DNA of 6,568 nucleotides from Hydrogenophaga sp. (GTDB lineage: Bacteria; Pseudomonadota; Gammaproteobacteria; Burkholderiales; Burkholderiaceae_C). Below are positions 1 through 6,093 of this stretch, one piece after another. Each line of letters opens with the position of its first letter. Within the stretch, counting starts at the first letter, position 1. The position numbers and the translations under genes are program-made. The stretch is taken from positions 1 through 6,568 of the forward strand of contig JAGXRS010000077.1 in the NCBI GenBank assembly GCA_018335615.1, written 5' to 3'. The notes under the pieces were generated by a model. That model worked only from the letters and a program-made list of their open reading frames with translations, searched no databases and had not been told where the DNA came from.

Positions 1-331
1 GATGGGCGCGCCCGCCGGTGCGCGAACGGGCCACGAACTCGACCTCGGCATGGTGTGCGTCCATGACGCGGTGTCGTTTCACGTCCAGGCCCAGCCATTT
101 CACGCCAGGCTCCAGCGACAGATCCGCCGGTCGGGTGCTGGGGTGCCAGCTGGCGTTCAGGTAAGCCACCCGCCCCAGCACGAAGGCGCTGTAACGCGAA
201 CGCATGAGGTGCTCGGCGTCGGGCGGCCGCTGGCCATGATCCAGGTAGCGGCCACAGCAGGCATCCAGTGCGACGGCCCTGCCGCGTGCATCGAGACGGC
301 CGCACGGGCAAGCCGACGGCACCGGACTCAT
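1..331 (-). CDS. YchJ-family (UPF0225) protein, C-terminal part cut off by the window edge
   Basis: The minus strand reads open from ATG at 331 to the left edge, giving 110 residues with no stop. The N terminus has CPCG (Cys8, Cys10) and a CC pair (Cys25, Cys26), the cysteine arrangement of a SEC-C-type zinc-binding motif. The stretch PDAEHLMRSRYSAF (residues 37-50), then WHPST (62-66) and KWLGL (78-82), are hallmarks of the YchJ/UPF0225 family as I remember E. coli YchJ. That protein is about 150 residues with a second cysteine motif at its C terminus, which would lie outside this window. The biochemical role of the family is not established; metal binding is inferred from the cysteines. The ATG overlaps the stop of the upstream rhodanese gene as ATGA. 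No Shine-Dalgarno sequence is visible before it, so translation probably depends on the upstream gene. Family assignment is secure; function is unknown. Confidence 0.88.
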   Translation of the reverse strand, partial: MSPVPSACPCGRLDARGRAVALDACCGRYLDHGQRPPDAEHLMRSRYSAFVLGRVAYLNASWHPSTRPADLSLEPGVKWLGLDVKRHRVMDAHHAEVEFVARSRTGGRAH

Positions 332-765
332 GCCGGCTTGCGCGCGGCGTGGCGGGCTTTGTGGGCCTCCAGTGTTTCGGTGGGCGCGCCCTGCTTCACC
401 CATTCGGTAAAACCGCCATCGATGTGGGCGAGGTTCGCCATGCCCATGTCTTTCAGGGTCTTGGTGGCCAGGGCGCTGCGCCAGCCTGCGCCACAGAACA
501 GCACAAACTCCTTGCGCTCGTCGCCAAACACCGGCTTGAAATACGGCGACTCGGGATCGACCCAGAACTCCAGCATGCCGCGCGGCGCATGCAGGGCGCC
601 CGGTACCGTGCCCTCTCGCTCCAGTTCGCGCACGTCGCGGATGTCCACCACCTGCAGCCGCGGGTCGCCCGCCGCCAGGCGCTCGCGCACCTGCGCCACG
701 CTGTAGGTGGTGATCTGCGCCGTGGCTTCGTCCACCAGCGCCCGAAATCCCTTGGTGATGGGCAT
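328..765 (-). CDS. single-domain rhodanese-like protein (probable sulfurtransferase)
   Basis: The product is 145 residues, the size of a stand-alone rhodanese domain with short extensions. The active-site loop is CGAGWRS, with the catalytic cysteine at residue 91 and an arginine closing the six-residue loop, which in this family holds a persulfide and transfers sulfur to a thiol or cyanide acceptor. Other domain landmarks are VVDIRDVRE (39-47, the conserved Asp-x-Arg), the GxxPGA-like element GTVPGALHAPRG (52-63) and the C-terminal HIDGGFTEW (114-122). No signal peptide or membrane segment is seen, so it is probably cytosolic. The ATG at 765 is preceded by AGGAGA (771-776) at 5 bases spacing, which supports this start. 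Its stop overlaps the start of the YchJ-family gene by four bases, so the two are probably co-translated. The sulfur acceptor cannot be deduced. Confidence 0.93.
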   Translation of the reverse strand: MPITKGFRALVDEATAQITTYSVAQVRERLAAGDPRLQVVDIRDVRELEREGTVPGALHAPRGMLEFWVDPESPYFKPVFGDERKEFVLFCGAGWRSALATKTLKDMGMANLAHIDGGFTEWVKQGAPTETLEAHKARHAARKPA

Positions 766-919
766 GAAAGTCTCCTGTTAACCCACGAAGTCTATCTGTC
801 GGCGAAAACGTGCCACCCGCGCCGGAGAACGCGGCCCAAGCCGCGGCGTCGCGGAACGCCGCCAGGCAACCGGCACAGCCCTCTTGCAAGTGGCACAGCA
901 AGCCGCGCCAGGAGGCGGC
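766..919. other. intergenic region between fadD and the rhodanese gene, with GC-rich hairpins
   Basis: These 154 bases hold no convincing gene. The clearest structure is a perfect 7-base inverted repeat, GCGGCGT (843-849) and ACGCCGC (856-862), with a 6-base loop. A competing hairpin, GCGGC (831-835) and GCCGC (840-844) with a 4-base loop, shares two bases with it, so the two cannot form together in full. A third repeat, AGCCGC (901-906) with GCGGCT (915-920), sits at the fadD stop codon. None is followed by a T run in the minus direction, so they do not look like intrinsic terminators; in GC-rich DNA some will arise by chance. I see no convincing promoter for the rhodanese gene, so it may be read through from fadD or use a promoter I cannot recognise. 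Confidence 0.4.
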
Positions 920-2602
920 TCACCCCCGCAGTTCGCGCCGCAAAATCTTGCCCACCGGGGTCTTGGGCAGTTCGGCGCGGAACTCGACCACCTTGGGCTG
1001 CTTGTAGCCCGTGAGATTGGCCTTGCAGAAGTCGCGCACCTGGGCTTCGCTGAGCGCCGGGTCCCTTTTCACGATCACCAGCTTGACGGCTTCGCCCGAC
1101 TTCTCGTCGGGCACACCCACCACGGCGCACTCCATGACACCCGGCATCTGGGCCACCACGTCTTCCACCTCGTTGGGGTACACGTTGAAGCCGCTGACCA
1201 GCACCATGTCCTTCTTGCGATCGACGATGCGGAAGTAGCCGCGGGCGTCCATCACGCCCACGTCGCCACTCTTGAAGAAACCGTCGGCGGTCATGGCCTT
1301 GGCCGTTTCGTCCGGCCGCTGCCAGTAGCCCGCCATGACCTGCGGACCTTTGATGGCGATCTCGCCCGGCTCACCCACAGGCACCTCGATGCCGTCGTCG
1401 TCCAGGCATTTCATCCAGGTGTTGGGCAAGGGCACGCCGATGGTGCCGCTGAACTCGGTGGCGGTCACGGGGTTGCAGCTCGCCGACGGGCTGGTCTCCG
1501 ACAGTCCGTAACCTTCGCAGACGGGGCAGCCCGTTTTCTCCAGCCAGAGCTGGGCCACCGCCCGCTGGACCGCCATGCCGCCACCCACCGACACCTTGAG
1601 GTTGGCCCAGTTGACGGTGTTGAAATCCGGGTGGTTCGCCAGTGCGTTGAACAGCGTGTTGACGGCCGGGAAGCTGTGGAAGGTGTGCTGGCTCAGCTCT
1701 TTGAGCACCGCCGGCAGGTCGCGCGGATTGGGGATCAGGATGGTCTTGCCGCCGGTGCGCATGGCCAGCATCATGTTCACGGTGAAGGCGAAGATGTGGT
1801 AGAGCGGCAGCGCGCACACGCTGGTGGGCTGTTCGCTGGCGGGCACCTGCTTCATCGCCGGCTCGTTCCACGCCTCGGACTGCAGCACGTTGGCAATCAC
1901 GTTGCGGTGCAGGAGCACCGCCCCTTTGGACACGCCGGTGGTGCCGCCGGTGTACTGCAGCACAGCCACGTCGTCGGGCCGGATGTCAGGGCGCTTGAAA
2001 GTGCCGCGTGTGCCGCGCGCAATGGCCTCGTTGAAGCGCACCGCCTGCGGCAGGCTGAAGGCGGGCACCATCTTCTTGACGTTGCGCACCACGTAATTCA
2101 CCACGCCGCCCTTGAGCAGGCCGAGCAGGTCGCCCATGGCCGCCAGCACCACATGCTTCACCGGCGTGTTGGCGATGCACTGCTCCAGCGTGGCGGCGAA
2201 GTTCTCGACGATCACGATGGCCTTGGCGCCCGAGTCCTTGAGCTGGTGCTCCAGTTCGCGCGGCGTGTAGAGCGGGTTCACGTTCACCACCACGAAGCCG
2301 GCGCGCAGGATGGCCGCCACCGCCACCGGGTACTGGGGCACGTTGGGCATCATGATGGCCACGCGGTCACCCTTGACCAGGCCCAGGCCCTGCAGGTAGG
2401 CGGCAAACGCCTGCGACAGGCTGTCGGTCTGCGCGAAGCTCACGTCCTTACCCATGAAGCTGTAGGCGGCCCGGCTGGCGTGCTTCTGGAAGCTTTCTTC
2501 CATCAGGTGCACCAGCGAGGGGTACTGGGCCACATCAATGTCGGCAGGCACACCAGCGGGGTAGGCGCTCAGCCAGGGGCGATCAGCCTTGTGGTCGGTC
2601 AT
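920..2602 (-). CDS. fadD: long-chain fatty acid--CoA ligase (FadD-type acyl-CoA synthetase)
   Basis: The 560-residue product activates fatty acids through an acyl-adenylate and transfers them to coenzyme A, feeding beta-oxidation or lipid synthesis. It belongs to the ANL adenylate-forming superfamily and matches the length of E. coli FadD (about 561). Motifs in order: the ATP-binding loop YTGGTTGVSKGA (217-228), LPLYHIFA (265-272), the acyl-AMP motif GYGLSETSP (364-372), SGD (445-447; the usual form is TGD, a conservative change), the hinge region IVDRKKDMVLVSGFNVYPNE (459-478), and the C-terminal PKTPVGKILRREL (546-558), whose Lys552 is the expected adenylation lysine. The ATG at 2602 has a GGAGA sequence 8 bases upstream. 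The neighbouring pntAB transcript ends at a strong terminator before this gene, so it should have its own promoter in 2603-2739, but I find only weak matches there. FadD is the best fit; a medium-chain or other acyl preference cannot be excluded. Confidence 0.93.
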   Translation of the reverse strand: MTDHKADRPWLSAYPAGVPADIDVAQYPSLVHLMEESFQKHASRAAYSFMGKDVSFAQTDSLSQAFAAYLQGLGLVKGDRVAIMMPNVPQYPVAVAAILRAGFVVVNVNPLYTPRELEHQLKDSGAKAIVIVENFAATLEQCIANTPVKHVVLAAMGDLLGLLKGGVVNYVVRNVKKMVPAFSLPQAVRFNEAIARGTRGTFKRPDIRPDDVAVLQYTGGTTGVSKGAVLLHRNVIANVLQSEAWNEPAMKQVPASEQPTSVCALPLYHIFAFTVNMMLAMRTGGKTILIPNPRDLPAVLKELSQHTFHSFPAVNTLFNALANHPDFNTVNWANLKVSVGGGMAVQRAVAQLWLEKTGCPVCEGYGLSETSPSASCNPVTATEFSGTIGVPLPNTWMKCLDDDGIEVPVGEPGEIAIKGPQVMAGYWQRPDETAKAMTADGFFKSGDVGVMDARGYFRIVDRKKDMVLVSGFNVYPNEVEDVVAQMPGVMECAVVGVPDEKSGEAVKLVIVKRDPALSEAQVRDFCKANLTGYKQPKVVEFRAELPKTPVGKILRRELRG

Positions 2603-2739
2603 GCAGGGTCTCCAGATGCTTGTGTAGGACGTCAGCCGGGCATTGTGTCCGGGAAGTCGAGCGCGCGGGCTCGTGTTTTTCCCTTACGAGGTTCTGACAG
2701 ACCCCGCTATGGTCCCACAATGCGCGGTAATGGCGCTAC

Positions 2740-2777
2740 AAAAAAGAAGAGGGCCCGCGTTGCCGCTGCCCTCTTCT
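2740..2777 (-). terminator. Rho-independent terminator of the pntAB transcript
   Basis: Read on the minus strand, a perfect 10-base stem AGAAGAGGGC (2777-2768) pairs with GCCCTCTTCT (2754-2745) across a 13-base loop. A run of six T (2745-2740) overlaps the foot of the stem and continues after it. The element lies about 50 bases beyond the pntB stop codon and upstream of fadD, so it insulates fadD from pntAB. There are also A residues on the other side of the analogous plus-strand reading, but no plus-strand gene ends here, so the minus orientation is the meaningful one. Confidence 0.92.
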
Positions 2778-2829
2778 GTCATCTTCGCGACCGGGGTTCA
2801 CCCGCGGTCCGGGGCCGGCTGCGCCCGGC

Positions 2830-4248
2830 TCAGCTCTTCAGCGCGACCAGGATCTCGTCGAGCATTTTCTTGGCATCGCCGAACAGCATGCGGTTGTTGT
2901 CCTTGTAGAACAGCGGGTTGTCCACGCCGGCGTAACCACTGGCCATGCTGCGCTTCATGACGATGCTGGTGCGAGCCTTCCACACCTCCAGCACCGGCAT
3001 GCCGGCGATGGGGCTGGTCGGGTCTTCCTGCGCCGCCGGGTTCACGATGTCGTTGGCGCCGATGACCATGGCCACGTCGGTGTCCGGGAAGTCGTCGTTG
3101 AGCTCGTCCATCTCGAACACGATGTCGTACGGCACCTTGGCCTCGGCCAGCAGCACGTTCATGTGGCCGGGCATGCGGCCCGCCACCGGGTGGATGCCGA
3201 AGCGCACGTTCACGCCTTTCTCGCGCAGGTGCCTGGTGATCTCGAACACCGTGTGCTGGGCCTGCGCCACCGCCATGCCGTAGCCCGGCACGATGATCAC
3301 GTTCTTGGCGTCGCGCAGCAGCTCGGCCGTCTCGGCGGCCAGGATCGGGGTCACCTCGCCCGCTGGCTCGGCGGTGCCGCCAGCCGGCTTGGGCGTGGCA
3401 CTGGTGGTGCCGAAGCCACCGGCAATCACGCTGATGAAGCTGCGGTTCATGGCGTTGCACATGATGTACGACAGGATGGCGCCGCTGGAACCCACCAGGG
3501 CACCGGTGACGATCAGCAGGTCGTTGCTCAGCATGAAGCCGGTGGCCGCGGCCGCCCAGCCCGAGTAGCTGTTGAGCATGGACACGACCACCGGCATGTC
3601 GGCGCCGCCGATGGCCATCACCATGTGGATGCCGAACAGCAGCGCGATCAAGGTCATGACGAAGAGCGGCACCATGCCGGCTTCCAGGGTTTCCGCCTGC
3701 AGGAACAGGCGGCCGAAATAGATCACCGCGATCAGGCCGGCCAGGTTCATCCAGTGCCGCCCAGGCAGCAGCATGGGGCTGCCGCCAATGCGCGCCGACA
3801 GCTTGCCAAAGGCGATGACCGAGCCCGAGGACGTGACCGCGCCAATGAAGATGCCGATGTAGATTTCCATCGCGTGGATGGTGTGCGCCGCCCCCTCGTA
3901 GCCCTTGGTGGCTTCCGGGTCCACGTAGGTGGCATAGCCCACCAGCACCGCGGCCATGCCGACCATGCTGTGCATCAGCGCCACCAGTTCGGGCATCTGC
4001 GTCATCTGCACGGTGCGCGCGGCGTACAGGCCGATCAGCGCACCGATGAGCACGGCGCCGATGATCCAGGGAATGCCGGCGGCGGTGACCTGCGGACCGA
4101 ACACGGTGGCCAGCACGGCCAGCGCCATGCCGACCATGCCGTAGAGGTTGCCGCGGCGGGCGGTTTCCTGGTTGGACAGGCCGCCCAGGCTGAGGATGAA
4201 GAGAATGGTCGCGCCGATGTAGGAGACCGTGGCCAGACTTGCAGACAT
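2830..4248 (-). CDS. pntB: NAD(P) transhydrogenase subunit beta (proton-translocating, membrane and NADP(H)-binding)
   Basis: This 472-residue protein is the beta subunit of the energy-linked transhydrogenase, which couples proton entry to hydride transfer from NADH to NADP+. Residues 1 to about 280 are strongly hydrophobic and form the multi-helix membrane domain. This holds His93 in LMHSMVG, and Asp217 and Asn226 in GGADMPVVVSMLNSYSGW, corresponding to residues implicated in proton movement in E. coli PntB (His91, Asp213, Asn222). A Pro/Ala/Gly-rich linker (281-303) leads to the soluble NADP(H) domain: PGYGMAVAQAQH (321-332), HPVAGRMPGHMNVLLAEA (353-370), VIGANDIVNPAA (395-406) and KRSMASGYAGVDNPLF (432-447). 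E. coli PntB is about 462 residues, so this copy is complete. The ATG at 4248 follows AAGGAGA (4255-4261), which lies in the 14-base gap after pntA. It is the last gene of its transcript, followed by an intrinsic terminator. Confidence 0.97.
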   Translation of the reverse strand: MSASLATVSYIGATILFILSLGGLSNQETARRGNLYGMVGMALAVLATVFGPQVTAAGIPWIIGAVLIGALIGLYAARTVQMTQMPELVALMHSMVGMAAVLVGYATYVDPEATKGYEGAAHTIHAMEIYIGIFIGAVTSSGSVIAFGKLSARIGGSPMLLPGRHWMNLAGLIAVIYFGRLFLQAETLEAGMVPLFVMTLIALLFGIHMVMAIGGADMPVVVSMLNSYSGWAAAATGFMLSNDLLIVTGALVGSSGAILSYIMCNAMNRSFISVIAGGFGTTSATPKPAGGTAEPAGEVTPILAAETAELLRDAKNVIIVPGYGMAVAQAQHTVFEITRHLREKGVNVRFGIHPVAGRMPGHMNVLLAEAKVPYDIVFEMDELNDDFPDTDVAMVIGANDIVNPAAQEDPTSPIAGMPVLEVWKARTSIVMKRSMASGYAGVDNPLFYKDNNRMLFGDAKKMLDEILVALKS

Positions 4249-4254
4249 TCAGGG

Positions 4255-4261
4255 TCTCCTT
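4255..4261 (-). promoter_or_regulatory. ribosome binding site of pntB
   Basis: AAGGAGA on the minus strand sits 6 bases before the pntB ATG and inside the 14-base gap between the pntA stop (4263-4265) and pntB. It allows independent loading of ribosomes and fixes the pntB start at 4248. Confidence 0.8.
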
Positions 4262-4262
4262 C

Positions 4263-5894
4263 TTATTTGCGGAACATCGCCAGCATGCGCTGGGTGACGG
4301 CAAAGCCGCCGAACATGTTGATGGCGGTGAGCACCAGCGCCACGGCGGCCAGGATGCCGATCAGCGTGTTGGGCCGCCCGGCCGCGTCGGCCATGGGCGA
4401 AATCTGCACCAGCGCACCGATGGCGATGATGGAGCTGATGGCGTTGGTCACGCTCATCAGCGGCGTGTGCAGCGCGGGCTTGACGTTCCACACCACCATG
4501 TAGCCCACGAAGCAGGCCAGCACGAACACCGTGAAGTGCGACAGGAAGGCGGCTGGCGCGTAGGCGCCCACCAGCGCGAACAGCACCGCCGTGACACCGG
4601 CCACGATGGCCAGCTTGCCGGCGGGCATGGGGCCGGACGCCTGCCCGTGACCGTGGCCCTTCTTTGCAGCGGGCATGGCGGCGGGCTTGGCCGCCGGCTT
4701 GGGCGCGGCCACCAGCGGGGGCGCTGGCCAGGTGATCGCGCCGTTCTTGATGACGGTGAGGCCGCGAATGGCGTCATCGTCCATGTTGACGTTGATGACG
4801 CCGTCCTTGGTCTTGCACAGCTCTTCCGTCAGGCGGAACAGGTTGGTCGCGTACAACGTGGACGACTGGCGCGCCATGCGCGAGGCCAGGTCGGTGTAGC
4901 CGACGATGGTCACACCATGGCGCACCACCGCCTCGCCCGGCACGGTGAGTTCGCAGTTGCCGCCCTGCTCGGCCGCCATGTCCACGATCACGCTGCCGGG
5001 CTTCATGCTCTGCACCATCTCGGCGGTGATGAGCTTGGGCGCGGGTTTGCCGGGAATCAGCGCGGTGGTGATGATGATGTCCACCTCGCGCGCCTGCTTG
5101 GCGTACATCTCGCGCTGCGCGGCCTGGAAGCCTTCGCTCATGACCTTGGCATAACCGCCGCCGCCCGAGCCTTCTTCCTCGTAATCCACCTTCACGAATT
5201 CACCGCCCAGCGAGACGACCTGATCGGCCACCTCGGCGCGCGTGTCGTTGGCGCGCACGATCGCGCCCAGGCTGGCGGCCGCACCGATGGCGGCAAGACC
5301 CGCCACACCGGCACCGGCGATGAACACCTTGGCGGGCGGCACCTTGCCCGCGGCGGTGATCTGGCCGTTGAAGAAGCGGCCGAAGGCGTTGGCCGCCTCG
5401 ACCACGGCGCGGTAGCCGCTGACGCCGGCCATGGAGGTGAGCGCGTCCATCTTCTGCGCACGGCTCAGCGTGCGAGGGAGCGCGTCGATCGACAGCGCCG
5501 TCACCTGGCGCGCGGCCAGCTGCTGCATCAGCTCGGGGTTCTGGGCGGGCCAGAGGAAGCCGATCAGCGTCTGGCCGGCGTGCATCAGGGCCACTTCGTC
5601 GGACGTGGGGGCGCGCACCTTGAAGACGATATCGCTGCCGCTCCACAGCGCGGCCGCGGTGGGGACGATGCTGGCACCCGCCGCGCGGTAATCCTCGTCG
5701 CTGAGCTGGGCGAGGTCGCCAGCACCCGATTCGACCACCACGGAAAAGCCCAGCTTCACGAGCTTGACCACAGCCTCGGGCACCGTGGCCACCCGTTTCT
5801 CGCCCGGGAAAATTTCGCGGGGTACGCCAATGCGCTGCGCGGCGGGTGTGCTGGTGTCGGCCACCGGGGTAACGGCGTGTTCGCCCATCTGCAT
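4263..5894 (-). CDS. pntA: NAD(P) transhydrogenase subunit alpha (NAD(H)-binding, with membrane segment)
   Basis: The 543-residue product is the alpha subunit of the proton-translocating transhydrogenase. It begins with the Ald/PntA N-terminal domain: RIGVPREIFPGEKRVATVPE (21-40), then MAGVSGYRAVVEAANAFG (155-172). The Rossmann fold has the dinucleotide fingerprint GAGVAG (194-199), DTRAEV (217-222), a Gly/Glu-rich loop (238-247), TTALIPGKPAPKLIT (276-290) and the mobile-loop region YTDLASRMARQSS (333-345). An Ala/Pro/Lys-rich linker with GHGHG (391-420) joins it to a C-terminal membrane part (427-535) with about four hydrophobic helices. This is the E. coli-type arrangement (PntA about 510 residues), not the split PntAA/PntAB form seen in many alphaproteobacteria. 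An upstream in-frame ATG at 5915 would add seven residues, but a strong GAGGAGA (5900-5906) lies between it and the ATG at 5894, so 5894 is preferred. Transcribed with pntB. Confidence 0.96.
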   Translation of the reverse strand: MQMGEHAVTPVADTSTPAAQRIGVPREIFPGEKRVATVPEAVVKLVKLGFSVVVESGAGDLAQLSDEDYRAAGASIVPTAAALWSGSDIVFKVRAPTSDEVALMHAGQTLIGFLWPAQNPELMQQLAARQVTALSIDALPRTLSRAQKMDALTSMAGVSGYRAVVEAANAFGRFFNGQITAAGKVPPAKVFIAGAGVAGLAAIGAAASLGAIVRANDTRAEVADQVVSLGGEFVKVDYEEEGSGGGGYAKVMSEGFQAAQREMYAKQAREVDIIITTALIPGKPAPKLITAEMVQSMKPGSVIVDMAAEQGGNCELTVPGEAVVRHGVTIVGYTDLASRMARQSSTLYATNLFRLTEELCKTKDGVINVNMDDDAIRGLTVIKNGAITWPAPPLVAAPKPAAKPAAMPAAKKGHGHGQASGPMPAGKLAIVAGVTAVLFALVGAYAPAAFLSHFTVFVLACFVGYMVVWNVKPALHTPLMSVTNAISSIIAIGALVQISPMADAAGRPNTLIGILAAVALVLTAINMFGGFAVTQRMLAMFRK

Positions 5895-5899
5895 GAAGG

Positions 5900-5906
5900 T
5901 CTCCTC
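5900..5906 (-). promoter_or_regulatory. ribosome binding site that decides the pntA start
   Basis: GAGGAGA on the minus strand ends 5 bases before the ATG at 5894. It lies inside the extra seven codons that a start at 5915 would add. A start at 5915 has no comparable purine-rich site upstream, so the shorter protein is favoured. Confidence 0.8.
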
Positions 5907-5917
5907 GCTCAACATTG

Positions 5918-5945
5918 ATACTAAATCTTGCTCAGCTTACCCCAA
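5918..5945 (-). promoter_or_regulatory. candidate sigma-70-like promoter of pntAB
   Basis: Read leftward, TTGGGG (5945-5940) as -35 and TAGTAT (5923-5918) as -10 are 16 bases apart. They match the consensus at 3 of 6 and 4 of 6 positions. Transcription would begin near 5911, giving a leader of roughly 17 bases that still contains the ribosome binding site. The match is only moderate, but the position in an AT-rich patch just upstream of the operon is appropriate. Confidence 0.3.
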
Positions 5946-5970
5946 AGGCCACCAATTGCCGTCAGGGTTG

Positions 5971-5990
5971 CCGCGTTGGCACAACAGCGG
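5971..5990. repeat. imperfect inverted repeat (possible operator or hairpin)
   Basis: CCGCGTTG (5971-5978) and CAACAGCGG (5982-5990) are complementary over eight base pairs with one unpaired A (5986) and a three-base loop. It lies upstream of the candidate pntA promoter. No T run follows on either strand, so it does not look like a terminator. It may be chance in GC-rich DNA. Confidence 0.3.
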
Positions 5991-6025
5991 GCCTCAAACA
6001 GATGGCCAAATATCATCGAATACTT

Positions 6026-6040
6026 ATTCTTATGCAGAAT
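6026..6040. promoter_or_regulatory. short dyad ATTCT-N5-AGAAT in the divergent region, possible regulator site
   Basis: The arms ATTCT (6026-6030) and AGAAT (6036-6040) are perfect inverted repeats around TATGC. The site also fits the loose T-N11-A pattern typical of LysR-type regulator sites, and it sits in the most AT-rich part of the region between the two divergent genes. No regulator gene is present in the window, and the pattern is short enough to occur by chance. Confidence 0.3.
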
Positions 6041-6079
6041 GTACCGCTTCGTGCCGCCGTCACCGGTGGCCAGCGCCGG

Positions 6080-6085
6080 GATAAT
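6080..6085 (+). promoter_or_regulatory. candidate -10 element of the Nudix gene
   Basis: GATAAT matches the TATAAT consensus at 5 of 6 positions and ends 8 bases before the ATG at 6094. Transcription would then begin at about 6092-6094, at or next to the start codon. No good -35 is seen at the right distance; the best is a weak CCGTCA at 6057-6062. Confidence 0.4.
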
Positions 6086-6093
6086 CGGCCCGC

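Larger units (their letters stand above)
5895..6093. other. divergent intergenic region between pntA and the Nudix gene
   Basis: About 200 bases separate two diverging genes. The part around 5905-5960 and especially 6001-6045 is clearly richer in A and T than the coding DNA, as expected for promoters. It holds a candidate pntA promoter (5918-5945), a hairpin-forming repeat (5971-5990), a short dyad (6026-6040) and a candidate Nudix promoter (6080-6085). Short open frames cross the region on both strands, but none has a ribosome binding site or recognisable product. Confidence 0.7.

Noticed and set aside
2..706. A 234-codon plus-strand frame at the left edge.
   Set aside because: It is antisense to the YchJ-family and rhodanese genes, both of which have clear family motifs.
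795..818. A possible sigma-54 promoter (TGGCACG on the minus strand) upstream of the rhodanese gene.
   Set aside because: The -24 half matches well, but the -12 half reads CGCC and its GC is one base out of register, which sigma-54 promoters tolerate poorly.
792..1130. A 112-codon minus-strand frame over the fadD end and the following gap.
   Set aside because: It is Arg/Gly-rich, overlaps the conserved C-terminal end of fadD in another frame, and has no recognisable domain.
2603..2739. A promoter for fadD, for example TTGTGG and TCAGAA 17 bases apart.
   Set aside because: A promoter is expected here, but these matches are weak and no candidate stands out, so no site is annotated.
884..2908. 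A 674-codon open frame on the plus strand across fadD.
   Set aside because: It lies antisense to a gene with all acyl-CoA synthetase motifs. Its product is His-, Gly- and Ala-rich with no recognisable domain, the normal result of reading a GC3-biased gene backwards.
2798..4303. A 501-codon minus-strand frame overlapping pntB.
   Set aside because: It is a different frame of the same strand as pntB, and its product lacks the conserved membrane and NADP-binding motifs found in the pntB frame.
3163..4503. A 446-codon plus-strand open frame opposite pntB.
   Set aside because: The product is a low-complexity His/Ala/Gly/Arg-rich sequence with no domain, fully explained as the antisense shadow of pntB and the end of pntA.
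4239..5918. A 559-codon plus-strand open frame opposite pntA.
   Set aside because: Same His/Gly/Arg-rich antisense composition, no ribosome binding site, and it shadows pntA almost exactly.
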